In this document: piece by piece, positions 1 to 11,150 of the stretch
How positions within the stretch are numbered: position 1 is the first letter of the stretch
Layout of the letters: every line of letters begins with the position of its first letter
Assembly (NCBI GenBank): GCA_902984215.1
Contig: CADWAF010002106.1
Span: 108,398 to 172,397 of the forward strand
DNA from: Willaertia magna
Taxonomy: Eukaryota > Heterolobosea > Eutetramitea > Acrasida > Naegleriidae
Length of the DNA: 64,000 nucleotides
Direction of reading: 5' to 3'
Notes under the pieces: generated by a model
What the model saw: the letters and a program-made list of their open reading frames with translations, nothing else
The model's database searches: none
What the model was told of the DNA's origin: nothing
Made by a program: the position numbers and the translations under genes

Positions 1-275
1 ATCTGTGTTTAAAATGTTATTAATTAAATTGTTATCTATATTAGCGTTGTTTAAGTCACAATATTTAGTAAATGTTTCTTTTAATAAATTATGATCTTTT
101 TTGCATTCAATTAATAAATTTAACAATTCAAAATAATACTTTTGTAAATTTTTGTTATTTTTTAACACAGAAATTACAAACTCCTTTCAAATGAATGACC
201 ACTGGCTAAGATAATTGGGTCATTCATTAATTGTTGTGTAATGGGACAAATAAATTTATTTAATCTGTTTTTCAT
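1..275 (-). CDS. U-box domain protein, partial, gene model uncertain
   Basis: The minus strand encodes the first half of a U-box (KFICPIT, LMNDP, LASGHSFER) between about 275 and 184, which suggests a ubiquitin ligase or co-chaperone. The frame then meets a stop. A candidate 86-bp intron at 181-96 (GTTTGT donor, AAG acceptor) would continue with a segment resembling the U-box C-terminal half and stay open to the window edge. That donor is unlike the GTAAG/GTATG/GTACG donors seen elsewhere here, so a frameshift or pseudogene is also possible. An in-frame ATG at 275 lies just before the domain. Similar reading frame continues upstream to about 390 without a start codon, so a 5' exon may be missing. 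Confidence 0.4.
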
Positions 276-489
276 TGTTTGAATTTGTTTTTCTACTGCC
301 TCCTTATTAAAATTAGGTGCTTCTGCCCCAATAGACAAAGAAGATGAGCAAGAAGATTTTTTGAAAATAATTTTTGCATTTGAGATAAAACAACAATTAA
401 GAAAAATAAAATTGCAATAAAATTTTCACTTCTAGAACAGAAGGATCTGCTAAAATAGTTCATTTGAATGAATTAACTTAATAATTTAT

Positions 490-2150
490 TTAATTTTCTG
501 TAGTAGGTGTTGTTGGTTGTTGTTGTTGATTTTCTTCATACTTTTTCATTAAAACTTCTAATTTTTCTGTGCATTCCTCAGCAGAAGGTCTTTCCATTGG
601 ATTAACACGTAACAAAGAAACAACAAATTGAATTAAATCATCATATTTTCCATAAACTCTTTTCATGTCATCTGTAATCTTTTCAACATATTTTTCAAAA
701 TTAGTTAATGCTTTAGCGCTATGAGCAAAACCTTTAACACCACAATTTAAAGTAATTAATTCATAACACATTACACCAAAACTCCATATATCAGCAGAGA
801 AAGTATAACCATTTAATTGTTGTGATGCTTGATTGGCAGATGATATTTCAGGAGCGACATAATTAACAGTTCCTAATAAAGTATAAGCCATAGATTTTTC
901 ACTAATAGATCTACTAAAACCAAAATCACCTAACTTTACAACATTATAATGATCAGTTAAAAATACATTTTTATGTTTTAAATCTCTGTGTATAATCCTT
1001 TTAGAATGTAAATGTTCAATTGCTTTAGATATTTGTAATAAATAACTACAAATTCTAGGAACTGAAAAGAATTTCTTTTGTTGTCTTCTTTTTAAAATTA
1101 AATTATCTAAATCTCCATCTTTATAGAATGGCATTACAAAACAAACATTAAATTTTAATTCTTTTGTAATTTCATCTTCAACAAACTCTAAAAACATATC
1201 ATCATATGAAACTAAATTTTCATGTTTTAAATTACGAATATACCATACTTCTTGTATTGCTTGATTAGCTTCAATATCTGAATCACATTTAATCTTTTTT
1301 AATGCTTTATAATTCATTATATTTTGATTATTATTTTGTAATGCTAATTGATTATTTTTATCTTCTAAATCAATTACTTTGTAAACTGTTCCAAATCCAC
1401 CCTTCTCTAATTTTTGTATCATTTTATATTGTTGTATCTTTTTTAATTTCTTTCTAGTTTCTGTTGAAACATCTATTGAATTATTAGCTGTTTTATATCT
1501 TTGTACATCACTAACTGTTAATGTTGGAATACTTAATGATAATCTATTATTGTTATTGCTATCTCTTGAAATTCCAAAATGATGTGGAATTACTTTTAAA
1601 ATAATTTTACCTCTTTCAACACCTAATAAAGGTAAATTATATTCTATACATTCTCCATCTATTAAATTATTTAATGGAATATTAGTAGCTCCCCTAATAA
1701 TATTATTATTTTAAACAGCTGTCAATCAATAAATACTTACATAAAAGAATCTATTCCAGCAACACCAAATACATTTCCTTTATGCCAAACTTGTATAGCA
1801 ATAGTTTCTTCAATTTTACCCTTCTCCTTTTCCGATGGTGTAATTTCAAATTCAAATACTTCATTAAATATTGGATCTAATGAATTTTTAATGACATTTG
1901 ATTGTAATTTCTTTTGTTGAGCGATAAATGCATCATGACAACAAGATAAAACTAAATATGGATTACTTGTGGCTTTATCTACTTTTCTAATTGGAAGTAA
2001 TTCACATTTTTCAATTAAAATTTCAATATATGGTCTATTATTTAATTCTTGTTTATTTTTATTTGATTTATTATTAAATAATGATTTTCTTGGAAATGAA
2101 GACCAATCTTGTTTATTTTCGTTATTGTTTTGTTGTTGTTGATTCGACAT
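490..2150 (-). CDS. C2 domain plus Ser/Thr protein kinase
   Basis: Two exons, 2150-1741 and 1693-490, join across a 47-bp GTAAGT...TTAG intron (1694-1740) to give about 537 residues. The Q/N-rich N-terminus is followed by a C2-like beta-sandwich (about residues 35-150, including SNPYLVLSC and SLDPIFNEVFEFEI). The kinase begins near residue 228 and has a complete catalytic set: glycine loop GGFGTV, ALKK lysine, HRDLKHKN, DFGFSR and VAPE. It should therefore be an active Ser/Thr kinase. C2 domains usually bind phospholipid, often with calcium, so membrane recruitment is the likely role, which is inference. The first exon alone ends at a false stop inside the intron; the splice restores the C2 domain. 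The substrate is unknown. Confidence 0.85.
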
Positions 2151-2458
2151 TTTCTTTTTTTTTAAAGAAAAAATAGCAAATTATTTCAATACGTCGCACT
2201 AGAGATGTCAACAGCAATTTGGTAAAATGTTCTTGTTAATTGATGGTAAAATACAAAGGTAAACTGTTCCGATGTAATGTTGAATACATTTGGTTTTAAT
2301 AGAAAAGAGTTTTTTTCATATGCTTTCATTTGTCAAGTTGGTTTTAATACAATTATTGTAAACTTTATTTACTAGCAGAGCATCTCTGCATATATATTAA
2401 ATACAGTATTTACAGAGCCCTTACCTTAACTTGTCGCAGAATTCCACATGGCAAAAAA

Positions 2459-2472
2459 CACAGAATTCTGTG
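2459..2472. promoter_or_regulatory. 14-bp perfect palindrome CACAGAATTCTGTG
   Basis: The perfect inverted repeat lies about 105 bp upstream of the surface-protein start. A partial copy of the half-site (GCAGAATTC) lies at 2437-2445. The form suits a dimeric regulator, but no factor can be named. Confidence 0.4.
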
Positions 2473-2514
2473 ACTTTCGTAATGAAAGAGCACTTGCCAG
2501 TAATTGAATGGAGG

Positions 2515-2522
2515 TATAAAAG
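2515..2522 (+). promoter_or_regulatory. TATA box TATAAAAG
   Basis: A consensus TATA box in a locally GC-richer setting (GGAGG precedes it) lies 55 bp upstream of the ATG at 2577. The position suits a core promoter for the surface protein. Most other genes here show no such element. Confidence 0.6.
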
Positions 2523-2576
2523 TGTATTATCAAAACTAAATGGATTGTCATTTGAAAAAAACAAAGCAACACAGAG

Positions 2577-5500
2577 ATGAGAATTCACACTTCCTTCTTG
2601 CTTTTTGAGTTATTCGTCTTGTTACTTATAACTCATACTGCACTTACTGACACTGGTTATCACTTTCCTTCTGCTAGATTATTTCCCAAAGATGTTTTCA
2701 AGCACAAGAAATTTATGAACAATCCAGCAGATAATGAAAAACGTTTTGAAATTCATTCACATGACCCCTCACAAGATTTTCCATTTCATAAGATTCCTTT
2801 TTTAACACCTGTTTACCATCCTTTTGACACTCGTCAAGAATTTGAAGAAACTTTAAGAAACGATCCATTTGGATTAGAAAATAATCATCATTATGAGACA
2901 AGTGAAAAGCTAATGAAGAGAGCTTTAAAAACTAAACGCACAACATTAGCTACTTTTAAAGCAAACACTCATTATTCTCCTCTTCAAGTTAGAAAACACG
3001 TAATGGAACAAGGTTCTTTCTCTTCTTTAAATGCAAATGCAAAAGTATTAGCTGGAGTTGTTTCTTTAGATTCTGAGGAACGAGTTTGGGATGTTATTTG
3101 TCATGGTCAAACACAAGTTGATGTTGTATTTGCTGATGGAGATGGAACAGCAAAGAAATGGGTTCCTGGTACAAAATTTGTTATTGGAAAGCAATGGCTT
3201 TGCTTTGAGCAAAATGAAGTTAATGTAACAACTGAAATCAATCAAGAAGCTGTTTTTCGTTTAGTAAAGAAGAGACAAATCATTGCTAGAGCTGGATCCA
3301 TGTTAAAAGTTCGTTTCACCACAGAAGAGATAAAAGTGAATGATTTATTTGTTAGCTGCCAACTTAGTTATAACAGTTTACCAACTCCAGTTGCAGCATC
3401 ACAAAGTGAGTTATTTCATCATAATGAAATAAAGAAGTACAAAGAAGCAGGAAATAACACATCTACAGACTTTAATAGAAAAAGAAGTTCCCAAGTATAT
3501 TCAAATACAAAGGAAATTTCTTTGCTTAAATTTAATTACAACGAAGCAACTCAACAAGCGGAACAAAAAGATTTAATCCTTAAACAAGTAAATGACAATA
3601 TTTCTATTCATTGTCTCGATTGCTTTATTAGAGTAAGAGCAGGAATCAAAATTGAAATTGACATGGGTTGGACCTCTTTTAACTATTTCCAATTCCTCAT
3701 TGGAGGTGGTTGGGAAGCACAGGCAACATTAAAGACAATTGCTGATTATTCTTATCAATCTACTGGTGACACAGTATTAGTTCAATCTCCACCAGTGCCT
3801 ATTTTAATGTTCATTTGGGGTATTCCAATTTATATGCAGTTTGGTTTGAAACTTAGAGGATATCATGCCCTTGATGCAAATATTAATATTGAAATGGTAC
3901 AACAAGTTAGCTCCTATTATGATCGATATATTGGTGGTAAATATGTATTTGGTAGTGGTTTTCAATATGTTGAAACACCAAGTATTAGTAAATTCGATGT
4001 TGGTTCACCAAAGATTTCCATGGAAGGAAATGCAGGTTTGCAAGTGGCAATATATCCTTCTATTGACATATCATTTAATTATTTAGTAGATGGTGAGGTT
4101 TATGTTAAGCCTTTATTAGATTTTCAATTAGTTAGTTCTGGATTTTATGATTTAGGATTGACACAAGGAAATTTATTTGTCAACCTCGACACTCATTACA
4201 AATCAATCTTTGGGTATAAGTTTGGTAAATCAGAAAATGAATTTGAAATTCACAACCCTATTCGTATTGATGCATTAAGTGGTGAATTTGCTTTAGTTTC
4301 TAAAAAGTATATTACAAATGGAGATGAATCATCAAATTCTTTGCCTACGCTTTCTAAAACAATTACTAATGTGTTTTCTTTAAAATTAACAGTTACTGTA
4401 AGCATTGAGGAAATAAGTTGGTACTATTCCGATAATTGGTATTTATCGTATAAATCTCCTTCTAATACAGAAAGAAAAACAGAAAAACAACAATGTACTT
4501 TAAGTACTTGTCAATTTACGTTTGTTCTAAATGGAGTAAAATATGCCAATGAACCTTTAGATATGAACTTAATGAATGCTGGTGTCATCTTCGATGAAAC
4601 ATATAAATCCTATAGTTTTCCAATGAATAGATTTTCAGCTGAAAGTAAAGGCACCTGGACTGCAAAAGACCTAACAGTTGCTTATGAACCTTATTATCCA
4701 ACTTATGTCTTTTATCAAACTCCAAAACAATTATTTGAATTAGGCCATAACAATTGTCATGAATTTGAATTTAAAGCTGCTTCCTTTTTAACACACAAAT
4801 ATATATCCTTTTCATCAGATGATGCACTATTTGCTTACAGTTTTAACGTAACAAAAACCGGTTCAGCATTTCACTATACCTATAATGCGCCGCATAGCGG
4901 AATATTTTACTTTGATATTTGTAATTATGTTGGTGGGACAATTAAGTATCAATTCACTCAAACATTAAGCTTTATGTATTTGAACACTAACACAAAATTC
5001 GAAAATGGAACGCACACTATCCAACCAAATGTGCCAATCACTTTCCTTTCGAAATTAGATTTTTCACAACCTAAAGTTTTCTTAAATTCAAAATTAACAG
5101 GTGATTATTATGCAATGTTTTATCAAGCAAAAATTGATAGTCAACTTGTTTATTCAAAAGGTATAAAGTACAACAGTAAGGAAGCTACACCCCCTGCAAA
5201 CTATTGGGTATTTGATGTGGATACATCTGACAAAACAACCGTTTACTATTATGTAGCTACCTTCATTTCACAAAATTCTCTCACTTTTAATTCATTTGAG
5301 AATCGCCCTGTTTCAAATTTTAATTTTGAATTTGGACCAATGTCACAAGTACAAAATGGATTAATGAAAGAATGGCATGTTGAAATTTCTCAAATTCATT
5401 CTCCATACTTAGAATTGAAAACCGGTGCATCACCAATTAGTGTCAATTTAAATCAAGATATTTATCAAGCAATTGTAGGAAAAGACAGCAGCAATCTTAT

Positions 5501-6995
5501 TGTTCAAATACAACCAAATCAAGTAAGTCACTATGCAATCCCAACTGCCTATTATCAAAAGTCAATTGCATTTTCTGCCTCATCACCACTAAATAGTTTT
5601 GAAATCATTTCAAACTTTAAATTGGTTTCAGGAAAGAGCTCAGCTGCAGTTAAATTGGCCCCAACAGAAGAAGCACATTTTGCTTTGGCATGTACTTCCG
5701 TTTCCCCCTTAAATATGTACTTGAGAATTATTGATTACCATACCAATGTTAATATTTTAGAAGAAAATCAAATTACTGTCACGAATCTTTTTAGATTTAA
5801 TTCTGCTGCGATTGACACTTCCAAACAATTAAATTTGATTAAGAAGAGCAGTGGATTTTACTTTATTGATTCCACTCAATCAAGTAAATGTAATACTCCA
5901 AATCAATACGTTCAATTTACAATGAGAAATAATGGTTTGAAAGAAATTACTATCATTGTAGAAATTAGCGTTATCAATACGGTTTCTAATGCAATAATGA
6001 ATATTATTGAACCTGATGGAAAGGGGCAAGTCTTATTTGATATCTCTTCATTGAAATCTCAATATCAAGCTTCTGCAAAACAAGGTGTTGTCTTTACTGC
6101 TGTTCCCTCCACCACAGGTTGTAACTTAGATTTAATTATTAACAATGACAACAATGAACCACCAAGTTTCTCAAAATCGTCTACCATCTTTAAAACAGGA
6201 ATGAGAACTTCACCAACAACAACCGTTTTATCAGTTTCTTTCCTAACAAGCTCTGGTACGATTTTATTAGCTTATGCCCCAGAAATATGTGAATTCACAT
6301 TAACTCATGAACCATTAGAAATGTCTTACATTGACCTTAAATTCAAAATCTCTTCCAGTGTTAATAACAATTTAGATGATTACGTAGAAAGTTTTAAGGC
6401 AGAAAATAGATCATCCATTGAATCTATTACTTTGAAAATCAATTCACCATATCACAGCTGGACAAATGATTACTTGAATCCATTCACTAATAACCCTTCA
6501 CGTATTTTACAAGATTTTAGCATTTCTATTAATAATCAAAACTATGTTTTAGACGCTATCTTAAATTGTTCTTCAATTAGCGTAGTTGATTCACAAACTA
6601 TTGAAATTTCATCATTCTCTGATGTAAAGCAATCAGAATCTATCTGGAAATTAATTGAACTACATGGTGTAACAATATCCTTTGTTAGTAATAGTTTAAT
6701 GTTTGATTCTAATTTTGACATTAAACCAAGAAACCATTTAAAATTGACTAACTCCATAATTCCAATCAGTAGTGGTGACAAACCTCAACCTAATGCTTCT
6801 CCTTACATTTCACCATCAACAAGTGTTAAACCTATAATTTCAAATGTTCCAAGAGAAAGTGCAAAGAGTCCTCAAAACTCAACAGTCCCAAAAGATAGTA
6901 AAGATCTTCACCCTCGTAAAGAAAGTAATGCAACTAAAGTTGTTAGTCATTCTTTAATTGTTGTAGTTCTATGCTTAATTGTAATGATATTATAA
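2577..6995 (+). CDS. Large secreted or GPI-anchored surface protein
   Basis: A single 1,472-residue ORF. It opens with a clear signal peptide (hydrophobic core LLFELFVLLLI, then a polar stretch) and closes with a hydrophobic tail (SLIVVVLCLIVMIL) and no cytosolic residues, which is typical of a GPI-attachment signal. Before the tail is a Pro/Ser/Thr/Asn-rich stalk (about residues 1395-1450) like a wall or surface spacer. Many NxS/T sequons fit N-glycosylation. The main ectodomain appears beta-rich and I recognise no family in it. The role is probably cell surface (adhesion, coat or recognition), by inference from topology only. The TATA box upstream suggests a strong or regulated promoter. 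Confidence 0.75.
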   Translation: MRIHTSFLLFELFVLLLITHTALTDTGYHFPSARLFPKDVFKHKKFMNNPADNEKRFEIHSHDPSQDFPFHKIPFLTPVYHPFDTRQEFEETLRNDPFGLENNHHYETSEKLMKRALKTKRTTLATFKANTHYSPLQVRKHVMEQGSFSSLNANAKVLAGVVSLDSEERVWDVICHGQTQVDVVFADGDGTAKKWVPGTKFVIGKQWLCFEQNEVNVTTEINQEAVFRLVKKRQIIARAGSMLKVRFTTEEIKVNDLFVSCQLSYNSLPTPVAASQSELFHHNEIKKYKEAGNNTSTDFNRKRSSQVYSNTKEISLLKFNYNEATQQAEQKDLILKQVNDNISIHCLDCFIRVRAGIKIEIDMGWTSFNYFQFLIGGGWEAQATLKTIADYSYQSTGDTVLVQSPPVPILMFIWGIPIYMQFGLKLRGYHALDANINIEMVQQVSSYYDRYIGGKYVFGSGFQYVETPSISKFDVGSPKISMEGNAGLQVAIYPSIDISFNYLVDGEVYVKPLLDFQLVSSGFYDLGLTQGNLFVNLDTHYKSIFGYKFGKSENEFEIHNPIRIDALSGEFALVSKKYITNGDESSNSLPTLSKTITNVFSLKLTVTVSIEEISWYYSDNWYLSYKSPSNTERKTEKQQCTLSTCQFTFVLNGVKYANEPLDMNLMNAGVIFDETYKSYSFPMNRFSAESKGTWTAKDLTVAYEPYYPTYVFYQTPKQLFELGHNNCHEFEFKAASFLTHKYISFSSDDALFAYSFNVTKTGSAFHYTYNAPHSGIFYFDICNYVGGTIKYQFTQTLSFMYLNTNTKFENGTHTIQPNVPITFLSKLDFSQPKVFLNSKLTGDYYAMFYQAKIDSQLVYSKGIKYNSKEATPPANYWVFDVDTSDKTTVYYYVATFISQNSLTFNSFENRPVSNFNFEFGPMSQVQNGLMKEWHVEISQIHSPYLELKTGASPISVNLNQDIYQAIVGKDSSNLIVQIQPNQVSHYAIPTAYYQKSIAFSASSPLNSFEIISNFKLVSGKSSAAVKLAPTEEAHFALACTSVSPLNMYLRIIDYHTNVNILEENQITVTNLFRFNSAAIDTSKQLNLIKKSSGFYFIDSTQSSKCNTPNQYVQFTMRNNGLKEITIIVEISVINTVSNAIMNIIEPDGKGQVLFDISSLKSQYQASAKQGVVFTAVPSTTGCNLDLIINNDNNEPPSFSKSSTIFKTGMRTSPTTTVLSVSFLTSSGTILLAYAPEICEFTLTHEPLEMSYIDLKFKISSSVNNNLDDYVESFKAENRSSIESITLKINSPYHSWTNDYLNPFTNNPSRILQDFSISINNQNYVLDAILNCSSISVVDSQTIEISSFSDVKQSESIWKLIELHGVTISFVSNSLMFDSNFDIKPRNHLKLTNSIIPISSGDKPQPNASPYISPSTSVKPIISNVPRESAKSPQNSTVPKDSKDLHPRKESNATKVVSHSLIVVVLCLIVMIL

Positions 6996-7069
6996 AACAA
7001 TTAATAAATCAACAGCATCAATGCTCGCTCATCGTACACAAATGACATTAGATTTTTAACAAAAAAAAA

Positions 7070-8897
7070 ATGAGCACAACCGGTGAAAATATAATTTCAG
7101 AGATTAGTTTCGAAAAACAAAAAACGTTATCTAATAACATGAATCAACATTCTAAAAAATGTTTTTCTTGTCCTTGTTTAAATACTCAAATTTCTTTACA
7201 ATCAACATTGTCTACTACAATTGTTAATAATCAAACAAAACAAGATTCCGAATCTAATTTACTTTCCGATATTTTATCTAAAGAATCTTTTGAAAATTTA
7301 CAACAAACATTATCTACATTTTCTTTAAATAATAATTTAATAAATAATATGAAATTTATTAATGGTAATTCAATGGTTGGAATAGAAAGTAAATTACAAT
7401 TCTTTTTAAAAACTATTTATTTAAAAGAAATTAAATTATATATCTGTTCTAATTGTGATACTTTTTGTGGATTTTCATTTATTAATAATAATCAATTATT
7501 TCATATAAATATTAATGATATGATTGTAAGTATTTTAATTATTTAAATATTAAATAAATAAATAGAATGAACAACAACAATTAGAATTAAAACAAAGTCC
7601 AAACTATTCCAATATTTTTGAAATGATACCCATGAAACCACCAACTTCTTCTTCTTCTTCTAATAATAATAATTTAAATAAACATCCTGTTTTATTGGAA
7701 TATCAAAAATTAATGCAAAGAAAATTAAATGAAGAAAAATTAAGAATGGAAAATCGTATTAAAGAATTTACAACAAATCAAAAATTAGCTTTTCAAAAGT
7801 ATTTAACGAAAAGTCAAAATGAAAAAGATATTTTATTTGGACGTGTAAAGTTTGTGTTATTAGAAGGTGGGAAAGTGAAACAACAAAATGACGATAATAA
7901 GGTAGAAGAGAAAAAGTTAACGAAATTGCAAATTAGTTCACAAGATTTAATTATAGATTCTACTTCAGAGAATGATAAAACTCCAACGCCAACTTTATCG
8001 CCATTAACAAGTGTCACTACTGCTAATAATAATACAAATACTATAAGTAATGATCTATCAATAGTGTCAAATAATACTGTAACCACAACTGTTGAACAAA
8101 ATAATGAAGTAGTTAAAAAACCTAGAAAGAGAAGTCAAAATGTAAAGATATCAGAAAATAAAGAAAAGAAAGAAGAAAAGAAAAAGGAAAAGAAAAAGAA
8201 GAATGATAATTCAGATTTATTTAGTAAAAGTTTACATTATAGACAAATGACACAAGTTAGTAAATCATATACACCTAATGCTTTCTTTAATTTTGATGAA
8301 GAAAGTTTAGATGAAAGTGAAGAAGAAAGTGGAAATGAAGAAGAAGAAGCAGATGAACAAGATAATACTTTAGAAAATAATAATCAAATATCTAATGTAA
8401 TTAATAGTGCTATTAATAGAAGATTTGATTTTAATAATAATGATAAAACATTAAATAATAATATCATTAATACTAGATTAGGAAATAATCAACAACTTTA
8501 TAGTTCATCTGTTCCTATTTCTATTCCTTTATTAGAAGCTAGAAAAGAGAATAATGATAGAAGTAATCAATTACCTCTCTATTTTGATAAAAGTAATAAA
8601 GAAAATGTTGTACCAGTAAGAAGAGAAAGAACAAAATCATCATTTATGAATAAACCAAGATTAGATGATGATATATTTACGGAAGCAAGTTCATATATTG
8701 ACAAATACATGTCTTTTAGAAATGAATATATTGAAAAGGTAGAAAGTATGGATGAAAAAGAAGTTCCAGAACCAAATGGTAATGATGAAGACGACGATAT
8801 TCAACAACAAGATAATGAATTAATTGGAAAGAAGGAAAATCATAAAACAGAAGAATATGATGATTTAGATTATTTAGATGATGACTTGGAGTTTTAA
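7070..8897 (+). CDS. Unknown acidic protein with N-terminal Cys motifs
   Basis: Exons 7070-7525 and 7566-8897 join in phase across a 40-bp intron, giving about 595 residues. The first ATG follows a nine-base A-run. The N-terminal part carries CFSCPC and a CSNC...C segment within a structured region (about residues 110-150). Next comes a helical, charged segment (residues 175-235), and then a long low-complexity stretch with a Lys/Glu block resembling a nuclear localisation signal, acidic runs and a strongly acidic C-terminus (YDDLDYLDDDLEF). I do not recognise the family. A nuclear role is possible from composition alone. Splicing rather than two genes is supported by uninterrupted coding on both sides of the intron. 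Confidence 0.65.
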
Positions 8898-8957
8898 ATA
8901 TTTATCAATTTAATTGGTAATTAAAAAAATAATAATATTTGTAAAATATCTTTTTAA

Positions 8958-10047
8958 TTATTCAAGAATATTTGAAAATAAAAATTCATTAAATGTTTCA
9001 TGTTGTTCAGCATTAATAATATGACCATTTTCAAATTCTTTAACTAATATTACAGTATGATTACTGTTGTTACTTGTTAATAAGTCATACATGTGTCTAG
9101 TATTACTTCCTCTTACCATTCTATCAATTTTTGAAGAGATTAATAAAATCTTTGGTATTCTTTTGTAAGATTCCATAAATGATTGTTCAGATTGATAATG
9201 TAAAGTAATTCCAAGGGTTTGTTTAATAGTTCCAAATAATTGATCTCTTTTGAATAATTTTGAGTACGTTTCCATTAATTGTGTGAAATTTGTTGTAACG
9301 TGATTTGGACTAAACATTTGTTGAAAAACTATTTCCATTCGTTTTTCAACTGATAAAAATCTAGAGAAAATTGTTTTTCCAAAGAAAATAATTGTATCCA
9401 ACATTACAAATCCATGTGAACTCCAAGTTGTACGAAAAGTATTTTGTAATGTCACAGTTGAAAAATAGCTTTTCTCTCTATTAGGAAATAAACTCTTTTC
9501 GATTCTAACCATTTCATTAAGGATTAAACCACCCATTGATTGTCCAACAATATGTAAATTATAGTTAGTATTATTACCAATCCAATTTAATTGTTCTAAT
9601 AATGAATATGTATCTAAAGCCATATCGTTCATGGTATAAGCAAATTGACAAGGCAGTTCTTCAGTTTGTCCTGTTCCTCTATTGTCAAGAACTAACATTT
9701 CAATGTTATTGTAACATGTTGAATTTTGTAATAAAAAGTCAACTTGTTTTTGCCACCATCCCCATCCAGTTCCTAGTCCAATAACTAAAATCTTAATGTT
9801 TTTATAACTTTTTGTAAAGTATTTAAAATTTTCTTACCATTTTAGTTGTAGCATTAGGATTACCAAATCTTTCATAATGTAATTTTGCTCTAGCATTCCT
9901 AATAGAACTATCAAAACATTTATTTACTTCCCAGAAATTTAGAGGATAAGTATAAAACCAAAGTAATCCTAAAATTAAAATTGAAAAGAATGATAATTTT
10001 AAAACCCCAAGAAACATTTTTTTTGTTGTTTCTTTGATAAACCGCAA
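8958..10047 (-). CDS. Membrane-anchored alpha/beta hydrolase
   Basis: Exon 1 (10047-9838) and exon 2 (9791-8958) join across a 46-bp intron to give about 347 residues. An N-terminal transmembrane segment (about 12-33) precedes an alpha/beta-hydrolase fold. The splice restores the first strand and oxyanion region (ILVIGLGTGWGWW), followed by LDNRGTG, the nucleophile elbow GQSMGG, an acidic residue near SSKIDRM and a late His (NGHIINAEQHETF). The layout is that of serine hydrolases such as lipases, esterases or epoxide hydrolases; DNRG is common in prolyl iminopeptidase and ABHD-type members. The substrate cannot be assigned. The anchor suggests the ER or another endomembrane. Confidence 0.8.
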
Positions 10048-10293
10048 AAGCGGACGACAAGATTTATTTTCCTAAGCCGACTGTTTGTTGTTTTCAGAGC
10101 AAAGGTTCAACGCTTGCTAAAGCCAACAAAGCAACACCTTGCTGTTAAGGTCTTTTGTTCTAACCATCCAACCATCAAGAAGATTAACGGAAGGAAACAC
10201 TCCTATAATTTAGGAAATAAAAATAAAAAAAAATTAAAAAAAAATAGAAAGGCTTCTTCTACGTTGATTCTCTTTCATTCATATTACTAAAAA

Positions 10294-11006
10294 ATGTTTT
10301 TATTCGATTGGTTTTGGTCTTTACTAAGTGCTTTAGGTTTATATCAAAAATCTGGTAAAATTTTGTTTTTAGGTTTAGATAATGCGGGAAAAACTACTTT
10401 ATTACATATGCTAAAAAGTGAAAAACTTGGATCTTATACACCTACACAACACCCAAGTAAGTTTTTTTTAAGCCTTTAGTTTAATTAGAAAAATATAGAT
10501 GTTGAGGAACTTACAATGGGTAATCTTAACTTTAAAGCAATAGATCTTGGTGGCCACCCTTTGGGTATGTTTTTAATGATTTGATTTAATATTTAAATTT
10601 TAATTTTAGCTAGAAGATTATGGAAAGATTATTTTACTGAAACTAGCGCTGTTGTTTTCTTAGTAGATTCTGCAGATCCTGGTCGTTTTGAAGAAGCAGC
10701 AAGAGAATTACACGTAGGTATCTTAATTTCCGATCATTTTACAAAATTAATAATTATTATTAGGGTTTATTAAACTATGAAGATTTAGCAAAAGTGCCAT
10801 TCCTTATTTTAGGTAATAAGATTGATATGAATGGAGCAGTCAGTGAAACAGATTTAGCTTTATATTTAAGAGTTAATGGTTTATTAACAGGAAAGCAACA
10901 TGGTCTCGAAAAGGATGGCCGTCGTTCATTAGAAATTTTCATGTGTAGTATTGTAAACCAAATGGGTTATGGTGAGGGGTTCCAATGGCTAGGAAGTAAA
11001 TTCTAA
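10294..11006 (+). CDS. SAR1: SAR1 small GTPase (COPII coat)
   Basis: Four exons (10294-10456, 10499-10564, 10610-10713, 10764-11006) give 191 residues, the usual SAR1 length. Features are the amphipathic N-terminus ([16 protein letters not shown]), P-loop GLDNAGKTT, switch I threonine (PTQHP), DLGGH, NKID, and the SAR1-specific C-terminus [10 protein letters not shown]. There is no myristoylation glycine, which separates it from ARFs. SAR1-GTP inserts its helix into ER membrane and recruits Sec23/24 to start COPII budding. All three introns are 42-50 bp and keep frame. One oddity is that the residues after the catalytic His read PL where familiar SAR1 proteins have EQ or IQ. Confidence 0.95.
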
Positions 11007-11150
11007 GCTGCATTAAAAATTTTGGAGAATTCTTGTATTTACTCTTTTGTAGCTTATTGTAAAATTTATCCATTCCAAAAAAATGTATTTTCTCAAATAT
11101 TTATAAATATTTATTTTAGTTATGTATAGCATTACAATGTTAAAAAAAAC

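Larger units (their letters stand above)
2151..2576. other. Divergent intergenic region, 426 bp
   Basis: This is the shared upstream region of the C2-kinase (minus) and the large surface protein (plus). It holds a TATA box and a 14-bp palindrome, listed separately. I see no ORF or RNA gene in it. Confidence 0.8.
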
